This document shows, one piece after another, positions 41,101 to 49,784 of a DNA stretch of 64,000 bases; within the stretch, counting starts at the first letter, position 1; each line of letters opens with the position of its first letter. The notes under the pieces are model-generated. The model was given only the letters and a program-made list of their open reading frames with translations. It had not been told where the DNA came from and did not search any database. The translations under genes and the position numbers were made by a program. This stretch comes from EX4572-165 sp002254885 (lineage in GTDB: Archaea > Thermoplasmatota > E2 > DHVEG-1), in contig JAOZSQ010000001.1 in the NCBI GenBank assembly GCA_029939595.1, positions 186,001 to 250,000 of the forward strand, read 5' to 3'.

Positions 41101-44100
41101 CATTTCAATGTTTGACTAGTCCCGAATTTAAAGAACTGGCTAAAATAGATTTTTATGGATTAACTGGTTTAATTGAAGAAATGGCTCGTTTAGATAGCGA
41201 TCAGATTGTTTCGGCTACTTATAATGCGTGGTTATTGGGAAAAATATCAAAACCACTAAGCGTTTTGATTACGAATAAAGATTTACAATCATTTTTGAAG
41301 TTGAATTTGGGAGAGGTTTATAATTTAGCCATTCTTACTGAAGAATTGGCTGCTCTTCACACTTCTGATATTACCCTTGCCTCATTACATGCATTTATGT
41401 TGGGTCAATCCTTCAAGCATTTTAGCACTGTTATTGACATATCCAAACATATTGGTGATTTGGGAAGTAGAGGATTATTTGGATTTTTTAAAACTGGAAT
41501 TTTTGCGTTGGTTGACCGATTATCCTCATTTAAAACAGGTGATGTTACTCGTGCCTGTCTTCATGCTTGGATGATAGGTAAAGGTTCGCAACAATTAGTA
41601 TCTGTTGCCGAAGTGATGAAATTGAAAATTTTCTCAGGTTGGAGAGAATTTTTTGGTATTGAAGATCCGGTTTCCATAATGGTTAAAAAACTTTCAAGTT
41701 TAACAACTTCTGACGTTACCAGAGCAACTCTAAACGCATTCATTTTGTCTCAAGGTGTTAGATCGTTCAAAGCGGTTGAACAAGTGTCATCATTAGGAAG
41801 AAGATTTAGATTTTTTAAGAAAAAAACAGTCGTAGAAGTGCTCGTTGATGTGGTTAAACAATTAGCTGAAGTGGAAAGATCCCAAGCATTAAGGGCAACT
41901 CAAGTGGCACAAGGTCTTGGAATGATCGGAGCCAATGTCAAAACATTAAACGAAGTTGCAAAATTAAACAGAAAGAGTTTCTTTATAGCTGGAAACACAA
42001 TGGTTAAAGATATTTGTGATGTTGTATCTGGTTTGAGTTTGTTTAATTGGAAAGATATTTTGGTTTTTGCAAGAAACACTTTAGCCATTGCTGGTACAGT
42101 TAAATTTACAAAAGATATATTAGGAGTTACCGAATTAACCAGAAAAAGTTGGGGTTTGATTGGAGATACAGCTATAGATGAGATTACTTTTGTGGTTGAA
42201 AAATTAAGTCAATTTTCATTAAAGGAGATAGGAAGAGCAGTTGTCTTGGCTACTTCTCTAGGAAAGGCTTCGCCCAACTTTATGCAAATTATACCAATCG
42301 CACAATTGGGAAGAAAATTTATTAGAAAGTCAATAATAGAGGCTATCGCAGGTGTTATTGATGTATTAAAAGAAATTAGTCTAAGAGATATCGTTAGAGT
42401 TACCCACAATGTTTTTGCTTTGGGTTTTAATGCTCCTATGTTCCCGAAGATGAAACCTATAGCTGAATTAATGGGGGCTAGTCATTGGTCTGGTTTTGGT
42501 AATGCGTATATTACAGATATTGGATTAGTTCTTGATAGGATGAAAAATTGGGAACCGGATCAGGTACGAAAATCAGCATTATTGGCTGGTAGTTTGGGAC
42601 AGGCAGCACCGTTATATTTTAAAATGATACCTATTTCTAAACTAGCGCAAGGAAGTAAATGGTGGGGTGGTTCTTTAATAATTGATGATATTTCTAAAGT
42701 TTTGAAGGTGTTGAGTGCTTATAGTTGGTCTGATATTGCCAGAATTAACATATCTGCTTTGGCTCTCGCAATGAATGCTCCGAGTTTTGCTAGAATGTCA
42801 ATAATTGGGCTTTTGGCAAGACCAAGTAGGTTTTGGAGAAAACGAACAATCATTGAAGAAGTTACAACGGTTGTTAATGAGTTGGGAAAATTAGATCAAG
42901 CAGATGTTCGTAAGTCGGCTATGGTAGCAGGTACACTAGGAAGTCCGGCATTCAAGGGATTGGCTACTATAGGCGAATTACTTGAAAATGAGTCTAAGTA
43001 TATTTTTTGGGAACATGAAGGAACCAGTACAATAGATAAAGTAAAACAAATTGTAGGCGAATTTAAACAAATAGATTTGGCCGATGTTTTATTGGCTGCT
43101 GGAAAGGCTGCGACATTAGGTTTACTAACTCCTCAATTCATGAAAATCAAGTTACTTGAACCATTGATTGCCGGACCACGTAAGGGATTCATGGGTCAAA
43201 TAGGAGACTTTTTCTTAGGCAAAGAAATAAGTCCAATCGCCAAAGCTAAAATATTGGTGGATGAATTCGCTAAAATTGATACTACTCAAACGGCTCTGGC
43301 AGCGGTTAAAGCAGTTATACTAGGAAAAACCGCATCCAGTTTTCTTGCTGTGCCGGATTTGGGAAGGTTGGTAGCTTACAAATATTGGGGTTTTAGTAAT
43401 AGGAGACCAGTTGATGATTTGAAAGATGCTATTGATGGATTATCAGAAATTGATCCTAGAAACGCTGTGAAAGCGGCAGCAAGTGCTTTTGTAATTGGCA
43501 AAGGTATGGGTAATTTTGGTGAGCTTGGTAAGGGCATAGCTGGTTTGTTTAAGAAAAGATTTATTTTCTTTGGAAAGACCAGAATTGAGATGATTACCGA
43601 TATGGTTGAGCGATTGGGCAAGTTAAAGCCTACTATGGTTCTGGCAGCGGTAGGAGCATTGGGTGTTGTTAAGGCGGCACTTAAAGCTTTTGATAAAGGT
43701 GAAGGTGGAATGGTAATGAGAAGTATCACCGGATTGAAGAGTTTCTTTGGTGGTATTATGGCATTTGCAAAGGGTGTTGCTGGTGTTGGTATTTGGGTAT
43801 TAGGAAAAGTATTAAAGAGAGCAGCCAAAAGTTTAGCAGAAGCTCAAATGCACATGGATATGGTTGGTGAAATCAGTGATAAATTGATGCAGAAGATAAA
43901 GGATCTTAAAGAATTTATTACTGTTGCTACTGATTTTGGAAAGGTTAAGGGTGCTGTAAAGAGTTTGGAATATATTGCCAAACGGATTGATAATTTTGCA
44001 GATATTGAGCGATTGAAAAATCTTGATAAAATTGGTTCGGCTATTGAGAATTTGGCAGATACAAAGCAAGTAAAGAAAGCAGTTAAGGGTATGAAGATGA

Positions 44101-47100
44101 TTGCTAAAAACACTGATCAAATGCAACAAATGTCTGGTTTCTTGAAGGATTTTGGTGGTCAGAAATCGTTTAAAACTGGTGGATTCATTCCTGCGGGTAA
44201 GGTTGTTACAGGTGCTACTTTACACGGACCTGAGATGGTTATTCCAATGAAAGACCCCAAATTCACTGGTGGACCTCCTGAATCTGCAAGTGGATATAAA
44301 CGTCTAGCAGAATTGGTAGAAGTATTTGAACGAATAGATCCAGCGAGTATTCCTAAGTTTATTAAAGGAATGTCTTTGTTATCATCTAATTTAAAGACTT
44401 TTAAAAAGTTTGAAGGTGCTAAAACATTGAAGCATTTGGCTATGTCTGTTGATCCGGTATCTGATATCAAGAAAGTGAAACAAGCTGTTAAAGGTATGAA
44501 ATTGATAATGAGTAATATTAAGATGCTTGAAGGAGTTAAAGCGGTTCCGAATCTTAAACAATTATCATATCTTATTCATGCGGTTGGTGATTATGATCAA
44601 GTGAGAGCGGCTGTGAGAGCCTTTGATTTGATTACTCCGAGACTTATTGAACTTGGTAAGATTGAAGGCGCAAAAGAAATGCGAAAGATTTTATATGCTG
44701 TTCAAGGTCTTTCTAATGAAGATGCGATGTATAGTGTTACCACGAGTCTTGAAATGTTGGTTGGTCAAGTTGATAATATGAAGAAGATAGGAAGTGTTGG
44801 GGAATTAACTAATATATCGTATGCTGTTGAAGGGTTATCCAATATTAAGAAAACTGGTTTTGCATTACTTAGTATGTTCTTGTTGGCTAAACGAGTGAAG
44901 GATTTTAAGGCATTGGAAGGTGTTGGCGTACTTCAGAATGTGGTGAATGCTGTAGATGGTTTATCTAGTCCAGTTAAAACAGCAATGGCTATTGGTAGTA
45001 TGTGGATGTTGAGTAAACGAGTGGATGATTTCAAGAAAATGGAAGTTGTACCAAACTTGTTGAATCTTTCAATGGCGGTTGATGATCTTTCTCAGATTTG
45101 GAAAGTAATAAAAATGATTGCCGGAGTGAAGTTAATTTCTAAATTTATTACCAGTTTCCAGAAACTTCAAGGTATAGGTGAATTAGAAAAGATTGCATAT
45201 TCGGTGGATAAGTTGTCTCAAACAGGAAAAGTGATGAAAATGATTTTCAATGTTTGGGCAATTTCTAAGTTTGTGGGTAGTTTCCAGAAACTTCAAGGTA
45301 TAGGTGAGTTGGATAATATTGCGTATTCAATAGACAAATTATCTCAAACCAAGAAAGTAATGAAGATGATTCTCAATATCAAAATGATTAAAAAATTTGC
45401 TATTGATGATATGAAAAAGTTGGCTGCGATTGATGAGTTGAATTCGTTGATAAGAGTGGTTGAAAAGTTATCTCGTTTTGGAAAGGTATTAAAGAGTATT
45501 ATTGCCATTAAAATGTTGGGTGGTCAAAAGAAGAGTTTTGAGAAAATCAGAGAAATAAATGAAATAATAAACGGCATACCTCATTTTAAAACAAATATGG
45601 CAGTTATTACAGGTATCGGTTTAGCCAGCCCGTTAATAAAGAAGGCGGTTAAAGTGATTAAATTTATGGGTAAGAATTCCGAAGAAATTAAGAAAGTGAG
45701 TGTTCTTAATGCGTTTGATGAATTAGGTGATTTCTTTGATGTAGTGAAAAAAGTTGGTGCAATGGGTGTTCTTGGATTTGCTTCTAAATCAATGATTAAA
45801 GCGGTTGATGTTGTGAAAGAATTGGGAGCGGTCCCAACGTCAGTATTTGAAGATCTTGGCGATAACTTGGCTGTAATATCTAAAACTGAAATTCATTTGT
45901 TTAAGTCAATGAAAATAATGGGTGGATTGGGTTTTTCAAGGAAACTAATAAAGAATGCTATTAAAAGTATTCAAATGTTACAAGATAATAAAGATCTAAT
46001 AGCCACTCTTGATCAACTCCAGTTTCCTAAAGATATGAGTAATTTACAAGTATTAATATCATTAGGTGAACAAAAAGATTCTATTGAAAGAGCTATGAAG
46101 AGTATTGAAAAACTCAATGAAAACATGGGTATTATTAAGAGTATTGATATAGAGGCTTTCAATAGGTTAGGCAAGGTATCTGTTGGTGTGCGTGGTTTGG
46201 GACAATTAGAACATGTTAATAAGAATATAAAGGTATTGAAAGGCATTGAGAAAGATGGTGAAACAATAATTCGTGCTTCAGAAATATTGAAGCAAGCCGG
46301 ATTTACTATTGGTGAATCTAAAGGTGAAAAGATGGGAGCCAAAGCTGAAGATGTGTTAGCTGGAATGACAGAAAAGGGTGCAAAAGCGAAGGAGAAAGGA
46401 AAAGAACTGTTTGATAGTGTTAAAGGTGTTGATATTAAAGGTAAGGGTACTGAAGCCTATGAAAAAGGTAAAGGATTAGTAGCTGGATTGTTTAAGAAAA
46501 AAGAAAAGAAAGTTGAAGAGGGTTTAACTGGTGCTGCTGATAAAGTGGATAAAATGAAGGAGAAGGGTGATGTAGAAGCTGAACCGAAGGCAGGATTGGG
46601 ATTTATTGGTGGATTAAAGAAGAAAGCTTTTGGTTTAATGGATGAAATGAAGACTGTTAAAGAAGAAACCAAAGGCGAGGAGAAGGTAGAAGGGAAAGGA
46701 TTTTTGGATAAGTTGAAAGAACAGAAAGAAGATTTATTAGAGAAAGCTAAAGGTGTAAAAGAGAAGGTAGTTGGTACAGTTACTCCTAAAGAAGAAGAGG
46801 TTGGATTTACAACTGGTCGTCAAGATTTAGATAAAACAATGGAAGGTGGTTATGAAAAGCCATTAAAGAAGAAAGTAGGTGATTTTGTAACTGGTAAAAT
46901 GCAAGAATTTGGTCTTGGTGATCTTACAAAAACTGATAAAAGTAAAGAATTAGTTGGTTATTTGAAAGATAAGAAAAAGGAAGGAGTTGATTATGTAAAA
47001 GGTAAAGCGGATGAAGCTGGTGATAGTTTAGGTTCCAAGAAAGATATAGTAGCAAAATATGTAACGGATCAATATGGTGCGGTTACTAAGGTTGTTGTTG

Positions 47101-49781
47101 ATTACTTTGGCAAATCAAAAGAATATACTGTTGAGCAATATAAGAATTTAAGAGAATATGTAGATGCGAAAGTTGAAAGTGTTAAAACTGCGGTTAAACC
47201 CAAACCAAAACCAGTGGAAGAGGTTAAACCGGTAGATGTGGGCGAAGCAAAGGCAGAAGCGGTAGCCAAGAAACAACAAGCCAAAATACTCCAATTTCCA
47301 ACAGAAGTGGAAGAAGCCAAGAGAGCTTTACAAGCTAAAAGAGAGGGAATAGAAGTAGTTAAAGCTGATGCTGGTGGTGTGGTTAATGCGGTTAATTCGG
47401 AAGAATTGGTATTACCAGGAATAGATGGAAAGAATAAGAAGGTTACAGAAGGGTTTGCAAAGACTTTTGGATCAAAGGTAGCTGAATCGGAACCATTTCA
47501 AAAGGTAATAGAAATTTCTGGAGAAAAGACAGCCAGTAATGTGGTTGGATGGTTGGAAAGTCCGATTGGGAAGATAACTGAATGGGTAGAGAGTAAGAGG
47601 CAATCTGAAAAGAAAGTGGAATCTAGTGTGGGAGATCTTTATCAACAGGAACAAACGAAAAAAGAACATGAACAAGCTGTTGCTCTTGAGTCGGATCGGA
47701 AACAGGTTGAATTGGTAGATACTATTGAACAAGGTAAAGTTCCACCACCAACAATACAAACAATAGATGCTACAAGAGAAACACAAGCTAGGCATCTTAC
47801 AATGGAACAAACTAACACTAAACGAGTATTGGATAAACTTGAAGGTATGAATGTTGGAACTGCTGCTGGTGCTGGTGCTGGTGGAGATTCTGAAAAGAAT
47901 AAATTTAATATGCCAGGATTGCCACCTATACCTCTTCCTTTTGTTAGAAGAAAACCAAAGGTTAAACCAAAACCAAAGGTTAAACCAAAACCAAAGGTTA
48001 AACCAAATGTTAAACCAAATGTTAAACCAAAACCAAAGGGACGATTTAGTTTTAAGAAACCTGTTGCTGGTGCTGTTGCTCCGCCTAAGATCAAGTTAGA
48101 TGTGCCAAAAGAAGCACCTAAAGCAAAAGGTGGATGGTTAAGCAAAGCATGGGGTTGGACTAAAAAGGCAGCAGGAAAGGTTGTTAAGTTTGTTAAGAGT
48201 GTTGGAAGTTTTCTAAAACAAGGAAAGAAAACTATAATGAGGTATCTTAAACCAATTGGAAAATATGTTGGTAAATTGGTTGCTGGTTCGGCAAGAGGTC
48301 TTGGGAAGTTTGCTAAGAAAATACCTTTATTGAGTATTTTGTTTGCGATTTGGGATGGTGTTCAAACGTATAAAGATGCAAGTAAGATGAAAGCCGAAGG
48401 TAAGTCTCCACGAACCATTGCTTTAAAAACTATTCCATCTATAGCAGGTATTGTTGGTGAATTGGTTGGTGGTGCATTAGGAACCTTTTTAGGAACTATT
48501 CCTCCACTTACATTTTTTGGTGGTACTTTTATTGGTGGTCTTCTTGGTGGATTTGGAGGTAAAAAGTTATTTAAATGGTTGTTTGGAATGCCAGCAGTTG
48601 CAGGTTGGATTGCTGATGCAATGGGATTTACTGAGGCGAATGATGCAGCCTGGAAGAAGGATATGGAAGAAAAGGAAAAGGAAAAATCAGCAGAAACATC
48701 TCCTCCTGAAGTGGATATACCTAAATCGGAAGGAGCAGCAGCACCTCAAGAGGGTACGCCTGTGGATGAGGCTGCGCCTCAAGAGGGTACGGATGCTGAG
48801 TTGCCTAATGAAGAACCGGTTGATGCACCAAAAGAACCAGATATGCCAACGATTCCGAAGATACCAAGTCCTTCTCCTGTGGATAAAGGTGGTGTTTCAA
48901 TGCAGAGAGGTGGGCTTGTTGGTGAAGGTGAAACAGTAAATGCAACTTTGCATGGTCCTGAGATAGTTATTCCATTGAAAAAGAAAGATGCAAAGGGTTT
49001 AAAAACTGTTCATGGAAAGGGTACTTTCAAGGAACCAGCTAAGTTTAAAGAACAAGCTCTTCTTCAGTTTAAGAAAATGAAGTTGAGAGGTGTTTCAAAA
49101 ACAGCATTAGAAAAAGTAATGGATAGTCATCCTTTATTTAAGAAACATAAAAAATACTTTTTAGAACAGTTATATAATGCAAAAGGAACTAAAAAGAAGG
49201 GAACAAGTGGAAAAGTTGGAAGACCAAAAGGTGGTGTAAAAGCCAAACCAATGCCAGATTTAGGAAAAGTTGTTGTTGGGTCGGCTGGATCTGGAACATT
49301 TGGGGCAACTGTTGAAGAAAGTGTTATTAGTGATGGTAAAGGTGAAACTAAACAAGGATGGGTTAAATCATCAAAGAATGTTCCTGGTGTTGCTAAGAAG
49401 TTTTTGATTAATATGATGGACAGGATTGATAAAGGTGATAGTTTTTCAGCAGAGGAATCAGATAAGTTCATAAATATGGCATCTCAGTTTGGAGTTCCTT
49501 CTAAATATTGGCATTCGGGTTTGAAGTTAAAAGTACATGATACACAGAAGGCACTCAAACATCAAGCGTTACAAAGAAAGAAAGTAGAAAAGCGAGTGGC
49601 GGGTGAAACTTCACGAGTGGATGAAGCAGCGGGTAAAGCAAAAATATTGCCGTTTCCAGTTATGCAACCACAAGCTCCTCCACAGGCTCCTCCTCAACCA
49701 AGTAGTAATGAGAGTGTAATGGTTGCAACGGGTGATAAATCATTTGCACATATGTTATATAACATTTATCAATATGGGTAA
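38172..49781 (+). CDS. Giant tape measure protein (3869 aa)
   Basis: The largest gene here, directly after the chaperone and before tube-cap and hub genes, as expected for the tail-length ruler (T4 gp29 role). The N-terminal 840 residues are charged coiled coil with a tandem duplication. About 945-1845 is a series of roughly 75-residue helical units (A-x-x-LG-x-x-x-x-x-F). About 2040-2710 is a second series of roughly 50-residue units. Then come Lys/Glu linkers, a KPKVKPK repeat, and glycine-rich hydrophobic segments (about 3420-3480) typical of membrane-penetrating tape measures. Five GG...GE-x-G-x-E-x-x-(I)PL motifs recur (about 347, 682, 807, 2003, 3580). At 0.15 nm per residue the ruler would be near 580 nm. 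Confidence 0.88.
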   Translation: MGRDDKINTALEQIIQRLGSLEKTVRENEIRQEEAHKIAVPKERREPIDGVDALLQHQQKEQIKREQLRDKLRKKERTEDFKRETVKDKKEDKRRLAEDIQKKKEKEKEKVETVKDEKKRKKEEYVAERKKQVEDAKVQKEADKAAKKQEKELKKGQKEEDSFLYNSESGSGEGLNLGVNDNQTMFDFGGFGGKDKETGGSKDPIDEPTKPEKKIPETIPKKTEPEKVAPIVKKQTPPKRVTPIARKKVAIDKKVPRKVTEQDDISKKILEEEPIKEPIKEPIKFLAKPVEAETSCLEGLCRASTLIARIDENVRKIGYKVGITHSKIQVAAFAKGGIGNVFLEAGGIVTKPTAMAVTGEAGKEMVIPLKKRSKEKKRFLGEVGQEIDKVIEKRDEKKEEKQEKEKIIDSKEKKKLGFLEERKQAKEAREAAKEADKAAKEVEKDQKEDDFLYEGGGESGEGINFGVNENQTMFDFGGLGDLFKRKPKPDKTDAEKPKPGKLTFEELFPKEKEIPEVVGEPVKKEKLLTFDELFPKQKKQIKKKEPVKKVEKKVEEPVEKTIEKKKRPVKKKEPVEEPVEEPVEEPVEEPVEKAVVAPVPVEKAVVAPVPVEKAVVAPVPVEKAESLIAPPVPIAEGFPCMEALCARVSTIDRIDENVEAINKRFRIPLSKIKKPKVVKFARGGVLDTTMEYGQVFGPGLFPAAQAAVGGVMSGKNPMAVMGDVKEMIVPLDKASKEKKGFIGEIADKIKGLFSRKKKEEVVEPEPAASPLGGIASMIPGGDMIPLDMISQFLPMDQLKGMIPMKKGGIIKKPVVAGEAGDEAIVPLGKGSKEKDAFLDEVSEKLVGKKGDKKISFTMSKIITTGDLNNTALIQEKIIEKKRGKRLFTQTKQTIKFTDRDKLLKKVNAIHNSIINEGGAKGRTEINFPGLADIAYDAFDMNVWGPVIQAIDYLGGVDMVQIGAAIKNAWLIGKSGKAFQCLTSPEFKELAKIDFYGLTGLIEEMARLDSDQIVSATYNAWLLGKISKPLSVLITNKDLQSFLKLNLGEVYNLAILTEELAALHTSDITLASLHAFMLGQSFKHFSTVIDISKHIGDLGSRGLFGFFKTGIFALVDRLSSFKTGDVTRACLHAWMIGKGSQQLVSVAEVMKLKIFSGWREFFGIEDPVSIMVKKLSSLTTSDVTRATLNAFILSQGVRSFKAVEQVSSLGRRFRFFKKKTVVEVLVDVVKQLAEVERSQALRATQVAQGLGMIGANVKTLNEVAKLNRKSFFIAGNTMVKDICDVVSGLSLFNWKDILVFARNTLAIAGTVKFTKDILGVTELTRKSWGLIGDTAIDEITFVVEKLSQFSLKEIGRAVVLATSLGKASPNFMQIIPIAQLGRKFIRKSIIEAIAGVIDVLKEISLRDIVRVTHNVFALGFNAPMFPKMKPIAELMGASHWSGFGNAYITDIGLVLDRMKNWEPDQVRKSALLAGSLGQAAPLYFKMIPISKLAQGSKWWGGSLIIDDISKVLKVLSAYSWSDIARINISALALAMNAPSFARMSIIGLLARPSRFWRKRTIIEEVTTVVNELGKLDQADVRKSAMVAGTLGSPAFKGLATIGELLENESKYIFWEHEGTSTIDKVKQIVGEFKQIDLADVLLAAGKAATLGLLTPQFMKIKLLEPLIAGPRKGFMGQIGDFFLGKEISPIAKAKILVDEFAKIDTTQTALAAVKAVILGKTASSFLAVPDLGRLVAYKYWGFSNRRPVDDLKDAIDGLSEIDPRNAVKAAASAFVIGKGMGNFGELGKGIAGLFKKRFIFFGKTRIEMITDMVERLGKLKPTMVLAAVGALGVVKAALKAFDKGEGGMVMRSITGLKSFFGGIMAFAKGVAGVGIWVLGKVLKRAAKSLAEAQMHMDMVGEISDKLMQKIKDLKEFITVATDFGKVKGAVKSLEYIAKRIDNFADIERLKNLDKIGSAIENLADTKQVKKAVKGMKMIAKNTDQMQQMSGFLKDFGGQKSFKTGGFIPAGKVVTGATLHGPEMVIPMKDPKFTGGPPESASGYKRLAELVEVFERIDPASIPKFIKGMSLLSSNLKTFKKFEGAKTLKHLAMSVDPVSDIKKVKQAVKGMKLIMSNIKMLEGVKAVPNLKQLSYLIHAVGDYDQVRAAVRAFDLITPRLIELGKIEGAKEMRKILYAVQGLSNEDAMYSVTTSLEMLVGQVDNMKKIGSVGELTNISYAVEGLSNIKKTGFALLSMFLLAKRVKDFKALEGVGVLQNVVNAVDGLSSPVKTAMAIGSMWMLSKRVDDFKKMEVVPNLLNLSMAVDDLSQIWKVIKMIAGVKLISKFITSFQKLQGIGELEKIAYSVDKLSQTGKVMKMIFNVWAISKFVGSFQKLQGIGELDNIAYSIDKLSQTKKVMKMILNIKMIKKFAIDDMKKLAAIDELNSLIRVVEKLSRFGKVLKSIIAIKMLGGQKKSFEKIREINEIINGIPHFKTNMAVITGIGLASPLIKKAVKVIKFMGKNSEEIKKVSVLNAFDELGDFFDVVKKVGAMGVLGFASKSMIKAVDVVKELGAVPTSVFEDLGDNLAVISKTEIHLFKSMKIMGGLGFSRKLIKNAIKSIQMLQDNKDLIATLDQLQFPKDMSNLQVLISLGEQKDSIERAMKSIEKLNENMGIIKSIDIEAFNRLGKVSVGVRGLGQLEHVNKNIKVLKGIEKDGETIIRASEILKQAGFTIGESKGEKMGAKAEDVLAGMTEKGAKAKEKGKELFDSVKGVDIKGKGTEAYEKGKGLVAGLFKKKEKKVEEGLTGAADKVDKMKEKGDVEAEPKAGLGFIGGLKKKAFGLMDEMKTVKEETKGEEKVEGKGFLDKLKEQKEDLLEKAKGVKEKVVGTVTPKEEEVGFTTGRQDLDKTMEGGYEKPLKKKVGDFVTGKMQEFGLGDLTKTDKSKELVGYLKDKKKEGVDYVKGKADEAGDSLGSKKDIVAKYVTDQYGAVTKVVVDYFGKSKEYTVEQYKNLREYVDAKVESVKTAVKPKPKPVEEVKPVDVGEAKAEAVAKKQQAKILQFPTEVEEAKRALQAKREGIEVVKADAGGVVNAVNSEELVLPGIDGKNKKVTEGFAKTFGSKVAESEPFQKVIEISGEKTASNVVGWLESPIGKITEWVESKRQSEKKVESSVGDLYQQEQTKKEHEQAVALESDRKQVELVDTIEQGKVPPPTIQTIDATRETQARHLTMEQTNTKRVLDKLEGMNVGTAAGAGAGGDSEKNKFNMPGLPPIPLPFVRRKPKVKPKPKVKPKPKVKPNVKPNVKPKPKGRFSFKKPVAGAVAPPKIKLDVPKEAPKAKGGWLSKAWGWTKKAAGKVVKFVKSVGSFLKQGKKTIMRYLKPIGKYVGKLVAGSARGLGKFAKKIPLLSILFAIWDGVQTYKDASKMKAEGKSPRTIALKTIPSIAGIVGELVGGALGTFLGTIPPLTFFGGTFIGGLLGGFGGKKLFKWLFGMPAVAGWIADAMGFTEANDAAWKKDMEEKEKEKSAETSPPEVDIPKSEGAAAPQEGTPVDEAAPQEGTDAELPNEEPVDAPKEPDMPTIPKIPSPSPVDKGGVSMQRGGLVGEGETVNATLHGPEIVIPLKKKDAKGLKTVHGKGTFKEPAKFKEQALLQFKKMKLRGVSKTALEKVMDSHPLFKKHKKYFLEQLYNAKGTKKKGTSGKVGRPKGGVKAKPMPDLGKVVVGSAGSGTFGATVEESVISDGKGETKQGWVKSSKNVPGVAKKFLINMMDRIDKGDSFSAEESDKFINMASQFGVPSKYWHSGLKLKVHDTQKALKHQALQRKKVEKRVAGETSRVDEAAGKAKILPFPVMQPQAPPQAPPQPSSNESVMVATGDKSFAHMLYNIYQYG
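39893..40040 (+). repeat. In-frame repeats within the tape measure gene
   Basis: Four to five copies of a 12-base unit (Pro-Val-Glu-Glu) are followed by three near-perfect 30-base copies encoding Lys-Ala-Val-Val-Ala-Pro-Val-Pro-Val-Glu. Units are multiples of three and the copies are almost identical in DNA, indicating recent expansion. Confidence 0.88.
47955..48036 (+). repeat. Lys-Pro-Val repeat within the tape measure gene
   Basis: Short in-frame repeats of AAACCAAA(G/T)GTT and AAACCAAAACC encode a basic, proline-rich linker (KPKVKPKPKVKP) ahead of the hydrophobic C-terminal region. It is probably an extended flexible spacer. Confidence 0.85.
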
Positions 49782-49784
49782 GAT

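Noticed and set aside
47642..48145. Minus-strand open frame of 167 codons inside the tape measure gene
   Set aside because: Its repeated Phe-Gly-Leu-Thr pattern is just the antisense of the Lys-Pro-Val repeat; no ribosome site.
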